64,000 nt of DNA from contig BTRK01000003.1 in assembly GCA_036245805.1 (NCBI GenBank), positions 14,114,464-14,178,463 of the forward strand, written 5' to 3'. This document shows, in pieces, positions 21,891 through 32,750 of the stretch. The notes under the pieces are model-generated. The model saw only the letters and a program-made list of their open reading frames with translations. It was not told where the DNA came from and did not search any database. Source of the DNA: Pristionchus mayeri. Lineage: Eukaryota; Nematoda; Chromadorea; Rhabditida; Neodiplogasteridae. The first letter of the stretch is position 1. Each line of letters begins with the position of its first letter. The position numbers and the translations under genes were made by a program.

Positions 21891-24800
21891 TCAGGGACTT
21901 TATGACGCATAATCTTTAATAACGAGTCTTCACATAGTCACGGTTCTACATTTTTAAGGTCTTTCCTCGCTCATAATGATCTTCAACCCACATTCGATGT
22001 TCACTTTGTGTATCAGAGGAACGGAGTACGATCGGATAGTAAAATTTGTATCTTGCCAAAAAAAGCCTTTATTCACGCTACACAGTCCACCGCGTGACCG
22101 GCAAAAGAGCTCGGAGAATCAAGACCATTTGCCAGAATACCAATTCTAGCTTACAGTCTTGCCCGGCAGACTTTTTACGAAGAATAACTATTCAAAAGTC
22201 ACGAACTGACACTCTGATCATTTCGGACTCTGTGTCCTCAATACATGTCCATGATGGTACTCTTAACAGCTCAATATGCAATACTTTCATTCAAACGACG
22301 TCAGGTTTACGCAATAAACTGTGGAGAAGCAATGGAACAAGCATGGCGACTTTGCTCTAACATAAGACTGTAACATGCTTGAATTATTCTCGGAACAAAC
22401 GCGTTTTAGGAATTTTCCGGCGTTGTACTTAGTCGGTCGATTGCTCAACGGATGGCTGCTACAACTGGCAGTCTAGAGGAAAGAGTTCGCGCTTTCAGGT
22501 CATATCTTATGTTAATGTATTATTTTAATGTTGTTATCGTTAACATGACCCCCTCATTCTGTCGGAGGTAGTCCGGGAATGAAGATTCGTCGCCTCGAAT
22601 TGTGAAATGACCATTAGTAATCGTAGACCGTTGTAGGGTAAACATCAATACGCTTCAAGTTCCACCAGCAACCAAACATAGCCGTGTGAGCAATCTCACA
22701 TCATGGGAACAGGAAGTGCCCTCGGATAGTTTCTGCGAGCATGAAATCAAGTGGCGTTTGAATGATCAGTAGATAGCTTCGCAGCTCTAGGTAAAGTTCG
22801 CAGAAGATTTTAGTATTTGAATGAGTGACCGTTTCGAGTTATTTTTGTAATATTTGTTGTAATAAATCGCATTTGCAAGTACACCTTTTCTCAATCGTCT
22901 ACCAACATCTATGCATTCTTTATTTCCTCCCCCCTTTCCCCTTCTTTGTCCTTTCTTCTCTCTCAATCGACGGATCATTGACTTTGTACGATCCCTCCTC
23001 ATTCCCTTCAAAGCCCCCCCTCACTCCTTTACTTTCCAAAATTCTCACCGTTTGTGCTCGTTGTTTCAGGCGCGCCCAAAATTGCAAGAGATTGATCGAT
23101 TTTTAGAGTCATACGCACTCTGTCACGACTGATTTGGCGTATCAAAAATACGAAGCATGAACCTGAATAGGTTGGTTCCGGTTTTGGAAATTTTTTAAAA
23201 ACTGTAATATCGGAATATAATGAAAAGTGTATGATGTTTTCATTGCAGAAGTGAATCCGATGATTGATCTAGGACCATCACACAGCCCACTTCGCCACCG
23301 CTCCTAACTCAATAGATGGGAGAGTGCGGAAAAATGATAGAAAGCTCCCCATTCCCCATGCCCTCTCACTGTTCTACAACCTTTTAGCGCTACATCAAAT
23401 TACTGATCGTTTCTTCTAATAGGCTCAAGCCAAACAACTCTGCCGAAAGTGCGGAGCGAAAGTGAGGACATTATAACCGTTTGTTCGGACAAGCGTTCAA
23501 TCGACAACACATAACTCACCCCTGTGCATATTTAAGATGCGAGCAGTTGATCAATTTGCATACAACCCCGTTGTTCTTTATTACTAATTTTGATAAATAT
23601 TGCATGATAATGGCGTTCGACTTTTCCAAAATATTTCAATGGTACAGCATAATTCATCATTCATTTTTCAATAACATATATGCGTGTGTAAGGTTTCAAC
23701 AGCAATGAGTTTGCCCAGAATTTCCTAACGTGTTGTACGATACTTCACGTTGTCCCTTTCCATTAAATACTGACCAAAAACATCGATACATCTTGGTAAA
23801 ACACAAAGATTTCTTTGAAATGCGTTCAGCGACCCGTGAATGTTCCCTCTATTATTTTCGCTCTCCATCGCGCATTGATCGATCCCTTCCCTCTCCTGTC
23901 TCTGCACCATTACTCCCTCAATAGCCCTATCCGCGGGATTGTATGCTGCTGTCACTACTTGTCATATGTCATATATCCCTTTGTCATTGTCCTCTTTGCG
24001 CATTATAGTTAAAGAAGAAGTGTCAGCAAAGTTGAACTTTTGACGCTGTCATAACCATGGCCTAGCTTTTCATAACCATGAGAGTTTCATGAGAGATTTT
24101 ATTTTGAACCGCGCTATCACTAGTTGGCATAGTGCCATAGGCGCTGATAGTCCTTGATGGGGCAGGGACGTGCGGGAATTCAAATATCTCGAAGATTTGT
24201 CAAAAATCTTGCTATGACAGCGTCAAAAGATCAACTTTGCTGACACTCCTTCTTTAACGATATGTTTATCTTGAAGAATTCTACAAAATATGATTCGGAA
24301 AACTTCCTTCGAGCAGCCCAGATAATTTAACACTTAATTTTGAAGGCGTACTCTCTACGAGAAAGACACTGGCATTCCACACCAATGTTTCACAGCTGAG
24401 TCAGCGGTTTACACCGTTATAGAGCCAGAGTAAGGAACGGGAGGGACGATTTTTTTCTTCAGATTTCCGCCCATCTATTTTCTCTTCATTTGCAGTGTAG
24501 CACACTTCTAGTGCTACGGCAAAACCCTTTTGTCTTGATTCACTCATTCACTCTTCTTTATAAATGATATTGTACCATTCCGTAAACTCAGCATTTATCC
24601 GAGTACATAGAATTGAGCGATGCAAGTGCTGGGCTGACGACTGGGAATCCGGGCAGTGTAATCAGTTCTGCCGACCCAATCAACTCAATCTACTCCATCC
24701 GTTTCTAGTTTGCTAGAGCTTCAGATTTGGATAAAAGGTCATAGAAGTCAGAGTGAATCGTATTATGGTGTGAGGACTGCCCCTTCACGCATTGCTCTTC

Positions 24801-24899
24801 CTTCCTCGTGGAAGGATTGACTCATAGCTCAGTTCGCATTATCCAGTCATGAATTTTCCTTTGTCACCGGTATGGGTTTAATTGATGTGTTGAATTCCT
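21891..24899. other. no supported gene; decayed duplicate sequence
   Basis: Open frames are short and unrecognised. A possible isolated exon at about 22411-22499 (SIAQRMAATTGSLEERVRAF between a TTTTAG acceptor and a GT) cannot be assigned. Around 22950-23130, pieces resemble parts of the later duplicated units, for example GATCATTGACTTTGTACGAT versus CCATTGACTTTGAACGAT near 26044, and AGAGTCATACGCACTCT versus AGAGTTCTACGCACTCT near 26431. This suggests a third, older copy. Confidence 0.35.
24009..24257. mobile_element. MITE with TTAA target duplication
   Basis: Left end TTAAAGAAGAAGTGTCAGCA and right end TGCTGACACTCCTTCTTTAA-like sequence (exactly CTGACACTCCTTCTTTAA) are inverted repeats extending over about 42 bp, up to GACGCTGTCATA. 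TTAA at both borders fits the target site used by piggyBac- and Kolobok-type elements. There is no internal ORF. Confidence 0.65.
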
Positions 24900-27290
24900 T
24901 TTTCACAGAGTCCTACTCACCCTCAAATGGCTCATCAAGATCAATGCGAATCAACGATCAACGAACTTCAGTACTCTATGGCACTCCTTGGCACTTGCAG
25001 AAGGTGGGTGACTGTTGCAAAAATATGTAATATGTCGGCTTGATTATTATTCTCGCTAAATTTCAGTTGGCCAACCTACATTTTCTGGCAGATTCCCGTC
25101 CTCAAATTGAGCTGTTTTTGAGTATGTTGATGATACTGAGATCTGTGGGATGCGAGTATGTTATGTTGAAATGAAATCCGCTATAGCCTGTTCAAAATGA
25201 AAACCATTTAGCGTACACCCTTCCCCATTTCAAATTCCCTTTGGACGAGCAATGGTCTGGCTCTCTCCAGTTTGCACGCTCTCTCGCCTGTCAGAGATAC
25301 GAGAGAGCATGCAAACTGAAGAGAGTCAGACGATTGCTTCTTTGGACGAGCAAAGCCAATCGCTGTACATCGAGGAAAGCGATGGTTAATATCCCTCAAT
25401 TCAATCCAAATGTCCGTCATAAATGGCGCTTTCATATATCTATTGGCATGAGGCTGATGAAATAGTAGGCCCAAAATCACAATGTCGTTTTGCCGGGACT
25501 GGTCGTGAACAGTATATGAAATGTTTTCTCTGAAGATATGTGCCTAATCAAATCACTTTACACCAAATTTTAAGGAAAACAATATTTGCAGAAAATGACG
25601 TGGAAGAAAGAAGTCCGAACGGCTCCATATGTGGATGGGCGTCTAGATCGGCGAAGAAGCTATCATCCAGAACTGAGAAGACGAGAATAAGCAATACCCA
25701 GGAATAGGTCCGTCAACCAATGCCTATTCAAAAGTTTCGGTTTCATGCATCGCTTGATTTCAGCAATTGTGAGAAACCGACCTATCGGTTTCCTTGAACA
25801 TCGAGAAAGCTTTCCTCCAGATCGAGTTTAAACAACCGTTTGAACTACTCATCTCGACTTTGAGGATTAATGATCTCAGAAAGCACTTAATGTGCTAAAC
25901 ATTGTAATGTTTTGTGTGTATTGTGCCGTAATATTATTAGAAGAAAAACTTTATAACAGTATGACTTTCGTCACTCTTCTAACATGTGAAAATGCTGTCA
26001 CTGCCCCTACCTTCTCCCATCCTTTGCACTCTCCATTCTACGTCCCATTGACTTTGAACGATCCCTCATCATAGGGATAGCTTCCCTATAAATTTTTATA
26101 TCATTTCTTCACTTTCCTGTCCCTGCCCAATTCAATTTAAATTCACTGTGAATTGTCGTGGCGTTAGGGTTGGTGCATAAGTTCGTTTTTGTTTTGCTCC
26201 ATACGCTTCGAGTGTAATTGTATTTATTGCCAACCCGTTCTTTCCCTCCGCCTTGAGCGAAAAGTTCATTAATCATAGTTTTCTTCATTTTCATCTGCTC
26301 TCAACATGCTCCGCCCTTTCATTCATTGCTATTTCTCCCTTGCAGAATGATCAGACAGTTCTCTTTCTCAAATACTAATTGCACTGTTTCGTGTAAATTG
26401 GCAGATTTTCTTTTTTATCTTTATTTCCAGAGTTCTACGCACTCTCCAGTGTATCGTCAATATCGTGATAAATCAATGCACTACTTTATGGCTCTTGTAG
26501 GTTGGTTACCGTAACGTAATTAAGCAATATTTGGCTAACGTTAAATTTATTTTATGACAATTCCCAATTGTCTGCACAGCCTGTTTGTAGGATTATGGTG
26601 ATGGTGTTGAACATCGCAGTTTGTGGATGGCGAGCTTCTCAGGAATTGTGTCTTGCTAAAATACCAAAACAGGCATAGAAAATTCATAATGCGAATCATT
26701 CATCCCCACATATTTCCCCTTTTTGAACTTCGAAAAAGCAGAGTTGTACATTGAGAAAGCCATCGCATTGCCCATCAATCCTAACCAAATGCGCATCATA
26801 AATTGCGTTGTCAGTGTCTTTCTCCTGAAGAGAAACGGACGGAATAGTGAACAATGCCACCGCTTAGCTAACTTCGGTTATGAATCTTGTCTGAAACATT
26901 TTCACTATAATAATAATCCTAATAATAGTATTCTGTACCTTGGCTGTGAAGAAAATCTGGAACTCGTTTCACAATTCTCTCCCGCTTTCGCTTTTCGAGA
27001 TACATTGCGAAATGAGAGATCGATCACATGTGTACTAAGGAATACAATGTTGCAGATGATTAAGAACGAAAGAATCTCGATGAGGATGAGGGCCAACTTC
27101 AACTACAACTGTCAAGAGGACGAAGATAAGGCACATCTTAGGGGAGGTTTCTGAACGATTTCCTGTATAAAGGGCCCGGTCGTATGCATCTGCTGATTTC
27201 AACTATAATTAGAAACCGAGTTCCGGACTGACTTATTTCTTTGTGCATATAGAAAAAGCATTCCTCCAGGTCGACTGCTCTGGGTGAATG
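24900..27290. repeat. decayed tandem duplication (24900-25830 and 26430-27290)
   Basis: Colinear matches show two diverged copies. AGAGTCCTACTCACCCTC at 24906 pairs with AGAGTTCTACGCACTCTC at 26431. TGTACATCGAGGAAAGC at 25363 pairs with TGTACATTGAGAAAGC at 26745. The pieces around 25740-25830 pair with those at 27185-27280 (AGAAACCGA and AGCATTCCTCCAG-like). The largest open frame, 26723-27154, encodes 143 aa that I do not recognise. It contains EKAIALPINPNQMRIINCVV and is low-complexity Asn-rich in part. No copy keeps a convincing gene structure. Confidence 0.45.
25252..25335. repeat. short hairpin repeat with 13-bp flanking direct repeat
   Basis: The hairpin GCTCTCTCCAGTTTGCACGC...GCATGCAAACTGAAGAGAG belongs to the CACACTCTCTC family. 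The sequence TTTGGACGAGCAA occurs on both sides (about 25230 and 25342), which looks like a target duplication and indicates that the hairpin family is mobile. Confidence 0.6.
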
Positions 27291-27486
27291 ATATCGCGCA
27301 CTTGTCAGGTGTCATATGCATTTTAAAATTGTATTGCTATTTTGATGAAATGTCCCACAAGATAAATTACTAATATACCTTACTCTTACTACTCTACCTT
27401 ACTCCATAAGAATTTCTTTCCTAGAGCAGCTGGAAAGCTCAAAATTTGAAGCGTGTTGGCCTTCACAGTACATAATCAGCAGACAC

Positions 27487-30400
27487 TTAAAACGCGTTCT
27501 CTGTAAGAATCGGACGCCCCGCTGTGGGGGGTGGCACAAGGCTTCAAAATGATCGTATCGACTTGCAACTTTGGGGGTGTCATACCTATGGGTAGGGTAC
27601 GCTCCCATATGGTTTTCGTGTCACTACCTCAACATTTTGACCTACCAAATTTTGAAAAATGAAACTCGATATCCAAGGGCATGCTATATATCATTCGAAA
27701 GAGCATGAAAAGCTATGCCTGAATCTATGTTTTCGTGAGAATTGGTGCATGTTCGCACGAGATATTGCGTGAAACGTGCATTTTCAAACAGTTTTCGGGA
27801 AGGGAAGCAGTGAAGGAATAGTTTCTGCAAAATGCTTTTCCGAATAGTCGATGCAGAATTCAATTCTCTATCGATCTGTTTATTTCATTTTATAAACAAA
27901 ACACCCCGAATTTGCGATACAGCGAGTTTTGCATGAAGCATTCGCCACTCAGGTTCGAATCCTGCCCGATGCATTTATGTTTTTCCAATTATTTTTAGAT
28001 TTGTATTTCTGCTTACATCGTGTTTTCCATGTGAGTAAGTGATTTCTAGTCCACCGGAGGCATTCTAAGCACATAATAGTCATTTATCGTAACCATAGCT
28101 GTCCACGCCGCCGGCGACCTCGCGACCATGAACCCCGAGTCATGGTTTTTTGGCAGGTGGTCGGGAAACCTCTCTCGCAGAAGATAGACCTAAGATGCCA
28201 TAGCCGTCGTCATGTACTTCGACACAACTGGTATTTGTCGGCTACCGTAACCCACACTACAGTAATTTGTGTGCTGTGGGCACACCACGATGTGGTAATG
28301 CGTAATTAAGACGGATCAGGAAAGCTCGGCCGTCATACCGTAATCTAGTTACCTTAACCCAAGTACAGTACCACAACTATCAATCGTGAACTGATTTTTT
28401 TTTATTTCCGTGAGTCGTGGTTGAGCCCCCACTGACACATTTTGTATGTGGGGGCTCACCATCGTAGAAATATGTTCGACCCAAGGAACTGGATCTTACC
28501 CAAGGAACTGGGTTACGGTAGTTACTTGGTTACTGTAGAATCGATTTGGTACTATACCAGGACTTTTTAAAAAATAAAGGTAGTTTGCGATAGTCGGGGT
28601 TACGGTAGTGGTATATCGGGGGTACTGTACTATCGAATAGGTACGGTACCAAGTCTTGACCTACCATTGACCTTCCAATCGATTTTTGGCCATGACCCCC
28701 TACGATGGTGAACCCCCACAGACAAAATGTGTCAGTGGGGGCTCAACCACGACTCACAGAAATTTAAAAAATAAGTCAGTTCACGATTGATTGTTGTGGT
28801 ACTGTACTTGGGTTAAGGTAACTAGATTACGGTATCACGGCCGAGCTTTCCTGATCTGTCTTAATTACGCTTTACCACATCGTGGTGTCCCACAGCACTC
28901 AAATTACTGTAGTGCGGGTTACGGTAGCCGACAAATACTAGTTGTGTCGAAGTACATGACGACGGCTATGACACCTTAGGTCTATCTTCTGCGACTGAGG
29001 TTTCCCGACCACCTGCCAAAAAAAAACCATGACTCGGGGTTCAAGGTCGCGAGGTCGCCGGCGGCGTGGACAGCTATGGTTACGATAAATGACTATTATG
29101 TGCTTAGAATGCCTCCGGTGGACTTACAATCACTTACTCACATGGAAAACACGATGTAAGCAGAAATACAAATCTAAAAATAATTGGCAAAACATAAATG
29201 CATCGTGCAGGATTCGAACCTGAGTGGCGAATGCATCATGCAAAACTCGCTGTATCGCAAATGCGGGGTGTTTGTTTATAAGAGTGACTATCTGAAAGAA
29301 TTTACCATAGGCCATACAGCGAAAAATAAAGTGCTGATTTTAAGATCCCTCTAGGGGTAACTTTTCACGTAGAGTTCGAAAATCGACCTTAAGAAGCCGT
29401 ATCTCCGACCCCTGATTTTCCGTTGCGCGCCTCAACGGCGAGGTCGGTTTTTGTAAATCGTGAACGGCTGTTCCAAACCCCATAAATGTAAAGTAATGTT
29501 GAAAGAGCTCGACGAGATAAGCATTTTAACTGTTGGAAGTGAAACGCTAGTTCATCTGGGAAAAAACTTATCGTCATTTCAATTGTAAAATTGGTCGTCA
29601 TAAAAACGTTACAAGCGAGACTTACTTTTAAGTATGTTCATTAAATTCGTCGTGAAAAGTTACCCCTGGATGCAAATTTTGACGCCAAAAAATCCGCATA
29701 CGAGGGGTCTCCCAAATAGAGGAAAAGGGGACAATTGTTAGGAATTTCAGGTTTTTCGTTTCTATCGTCTCCATTTTCACTATTTAGAAGCAGAGTTGAC
29801 AAAAAAATTAGTTTCAAGATTGGGGAATGTGAATTATCATTGAAAAATCCGTGTTTGGATCGTTCGAAAAAATATCGTTCGAAAAAAAGCTTTTCGAATT
29901 CTCGATTTTGCTCAAATTTGAGCACCTGAAAGTGTGGATTTTCGAAAATGTGAAGATGCGCATTCTTTATGAAGTAAAGAATACTTCCACCGAAATAGGA
30001 AAATGTACATATAAGCTGCTGTGAACACTTCTAGGTTCGTTTTTTTGACGTTGAACATTGCAAAATTGGTACTATCGACGAACATTTTACGATTGAAATC
30101 GTCTGAAATCAAGTCAATTTGGTGATTTCACACCACAATGTAATTTATAATGCACAAATAAAGCAGTAAAAATGGCGGATATCTTATTTCGGAAAAACAA
30201 TGATTCAAATTATCGATTTTCACAATGTTTACCCACTGAAATTTCAGCCATTTCACTCTGAAAACTATCTGCAATTTCTAGTGAGCTATATGAGAGTAGT
30301 AGATTAGTAATATTAAATAAAAATAAGTTCGACAGCTGCTCTACTTTCAAAGATAGTTTGGATCCAATTTATTCAAAATCTAGATTTTCCATAATAATTG

Positions 30401-31481
30401 ATTACGTATTTACGTACTAATTAGCTGAACTTGAAGCTTTGTTTTGCATTATAAATTGCATCGTGATGTGAAATCACCAAATTGACTTGATTTCAGTCGA
30501 TTTCAATCGTAAAATGTTGGTCGATAGTACCAATTTTGCAATGTTCAATGTCAAAAACCTGAACCTAGAAGTGTGCACAGAAGCTTATATGCACATTTTC
30601 CAATTTAAGTGGAAGTATTCTTTACTTGATGAGGAATGCGCATCTCCACATTTTCAAAAATCCACACTTTCAGGTGCCCGAATTTGAGCAAAATCGAGAA
30701 TTCGAAAACCAATATTTTTCGAACGATCCAAACACGGATTTTTCGATGATAATTCACATTCCCCAATCTTGAAACTAATTTTTTTGTCAACTCTGCTTCT
30801 AAATAGTGAAAATGGAGACGATAGAAACGAAAAACCTGAAATTCCTAACAATTGTCCCCTTTTCCTCTATTTGGGAGACCCCTCGTATGCGGCTTTTTTG
30901 GCGTCAAAATTTGCATCCAGGGGTAACTTTTCACGACGAATTTAATGAACGTGCTTAAAAGTACGTCTCGCATGTAACGTTTTTACGACGACCAATTTGA
31001 CAATTGAAATGACGATAAGTTTTTTTACCAGATGAACTAGCGTTTCACTTCCAACAGTGAAAATGCTTATCTCGTCGAGCTCTTTCAAAATTACTATACA
31101 TTTATGGGGTTTGGATCAGCCGTTCACGATTTACAAAAACCGACCTCACCGTTGATGCGCGCCTAAGGTCGATTTTCGAACTCTACGTGAAAAGTTACCC
31201 CTAAAGGCATCATAAAATCAGCACTTTATTTTTCGCTGTACGGCATATAGGTTATATTGCTCGGTTCTCTCAGATAGTCACTCATAAAATGAAATAAACA
31301 CATCGATAGAGAATTGAATTCTGCATCGACTATCCGGAAAAGCATTTTGCAGAAACTATCCCTTCACCATATGGGAGCATACCCTACCCAAAGGTATGAC
31401 ACCCCCAAAGTTGCAAGTCGATACGATCATTTTGAAACATTGTGCCACCCCTCTCCGAATCTTACAGAGAACGCGTTTTAA
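27487..31481. mobile_element. large nested foldback element 1 (about 4.0 kb)
   Basis: Outer arms: AAAACGCGTTCTCTGTAAG near 27490 and its inverse CTTACAGAGAACGCGTTTTA ending at 31480. The arms continue as GCTTCAAAATGATCGTATCG against CGATACGATCATTTTGAAAC, and as GAATTCAATTCTCTATCGAT against ATCGATAGAGAATTGAATTC. Within lie two further palindromes: 27894-29279, and 29283-31285 centred near 30330. Arms are similar but not identical, so they have been diverging since formation. No transposase frame is seen. A related outer arm family bounds the element at 40001-43448. Confidence 0.75.
27894..29279. mobile_element. foldback element inserted in the left arm of foldback 1
   Basis: Ends AAACAAAACACCCCGAATTT and AAATGCGGGGTGTTTGTTT invert each other. 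Arms run for several hundred bases (for example GTCCACGCCGCCGGCGACCT near 28105 against AGGTCGCCGGCGGCGTGGAC near 29070). The right arm of foldback 1 reads TCACTCATAAAATGAAATAA without interruption, so this element split the left arm at a TTTTAT site. Each arm carries a tRNA-like B box, AGGTTCGAATCCTG. Confidence 0.75.
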
Positions 31482-32189
31482 AAACAAGCAAGTCAATTGG
31501 TTAAATATGAAAGAATCGCGAAAAACAGGTGTTGGTGTGTCCGTCTGTCCAGTGCACTACGGTAATTTAGCGCTCCCGCGAGTTCTATATTTCAGATTGG
31601 GCTCAAAATTGCGCATCCTGGTGGCAGACGCCCACTTTATCGATTGCAAACGTAAAAAGTTAGAGGTTAACTGCAAAATAGCAAGAAAAACGCGAAAACG
31701 AGGTGTTTATCTGTGCGTGTGTGCGTCCGTCCGTCCGTCCGTTCGGTACTGTAGTTTACAATCCTTGCTTTCTTGTGAGAATTAAGTTTAGTTTTTGCAA
31801 TGCTAGTGTTTGCTCGTGTGTGTATCGCACGAACACACACTCTTAAGACAAAAACGCGTAAATTAATTCTTTATTTTCCTTGTTACGCCCATTTTTCCAT
31901 TTGTTCAGTGAGGCGAATTCGTGATCAGCAATTTATTCTCGTTCGCATCAAAATGCTGAATTTACGGTGTTTCTTTGTTTCAATAATTAGTAATCAAATT
32001 AAGATTAATTGTTTCATGATTAAAAGCGAAGGTAATAGCTAATTAGCTTACATTATGGATTTCAAAAATTGAAAAATGACGATTTTTAAATTTTATTTTT
32101 TAATTCCAATTTTAATGTGATTCTTGCTTTAATTATTAATAACTCGATTTATAATGATTTATGAAAGTCATATTGACCTATTTCCATGG
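31482..32189. other. no supported gene; CGTC microsatellite
   Basis: A short CGTC run (about 31722-31741) and AT-rich sequence. The open frames here resemble nothing known. Confidence 0.4.
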
Positions 32190-32262
32190 TCAAGTTTCCA
32201 TGGTCTAAGGCGGTTGAATAGAAAACCGAAGGGTGGTGGTTCGAGTCCCGGCGGCATCCAAC
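32190..32262 (+). repeat. tRNA-like sequence, probably a SINE head or tRNA pseudogene
   Basis: An A-box-like TGGTCTAAGGCG (32201-32212) and a B-box GGTTCGAGTCC (32238-32248) are correctly ordered, with a possible CGGTT/AACCG anticodon stem between. The T stem and acceptor stem do not pair, so this is not a functional tRNA. A tRNA-derived SINE is the likeliest reading. Confidence 0.45.
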
Positions 32263-32508
32263 ATGTTTGCCGTTCCTCGGAGAGTTCCGGGACGTCCGTA
32301 CAAAGCATTTCAAAGCTTAGCGTAGCGTAGTTCCCCGCTAGTGATGAAAAGTGCTTTCATAAATATTTGTATTTGTGCAGTGTTGTTCGATGATCGATTA
32401 AATGGCAGAAAAACACTGGAAGCTCTATGTCAGATACTGACTGTGTGTCAATAGTTGTTTCAAAGAAATATTCAGCTTCACTACTTTCTTGTTGTTGACA
32501 AACGGTAC

Positions 32509-32620
32509 AACTGTCACTTCATTATACATGAATTGTGAACTGTCACTTCATTATACATGAATTGTGAACTGTCACTTCATTATACATGAATTGTGAACTG
32601 TCACTTCATTATACATGAAT
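32509..32620. repeat. 29-bp tandem repeat, about 3.9 copies
   Basis: The unit begins AACTGTCACTTCATTATACA and continues with TGAATTGTG. Three perfect copies start at 32509, 32538 and 32567, and a partial copy starts at 32596. Near-identity of copies implies recent expansion. Confidence 0.9.
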
Positions 32621-32750
32621 CTTACTAACTCTTACAGTACTCTCAATTCGTCCAACACTCTTTATCAAAACGTCAGTTTACAATTAATAATCGAGATCAG
32701 ATACATCAAAATGGAATTTGGTGCTCGACATTCTTCCTTTTCCCCCATCC

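Noticed and set aside
27487..31481. Palindromes as assembly artefacts
   Set aside because: Arms differ by scattered substitutions, junction flanks differ, and a nested element interrupts only one arm. This favours real elements, though long-read proof is lacking.
32201..32250. Functional tRNA gene
   Set aside because: The A- and B-box motifs are present, but the T stem and acceptor stem do not pair. It is listed only as a tRNA-like repeat.
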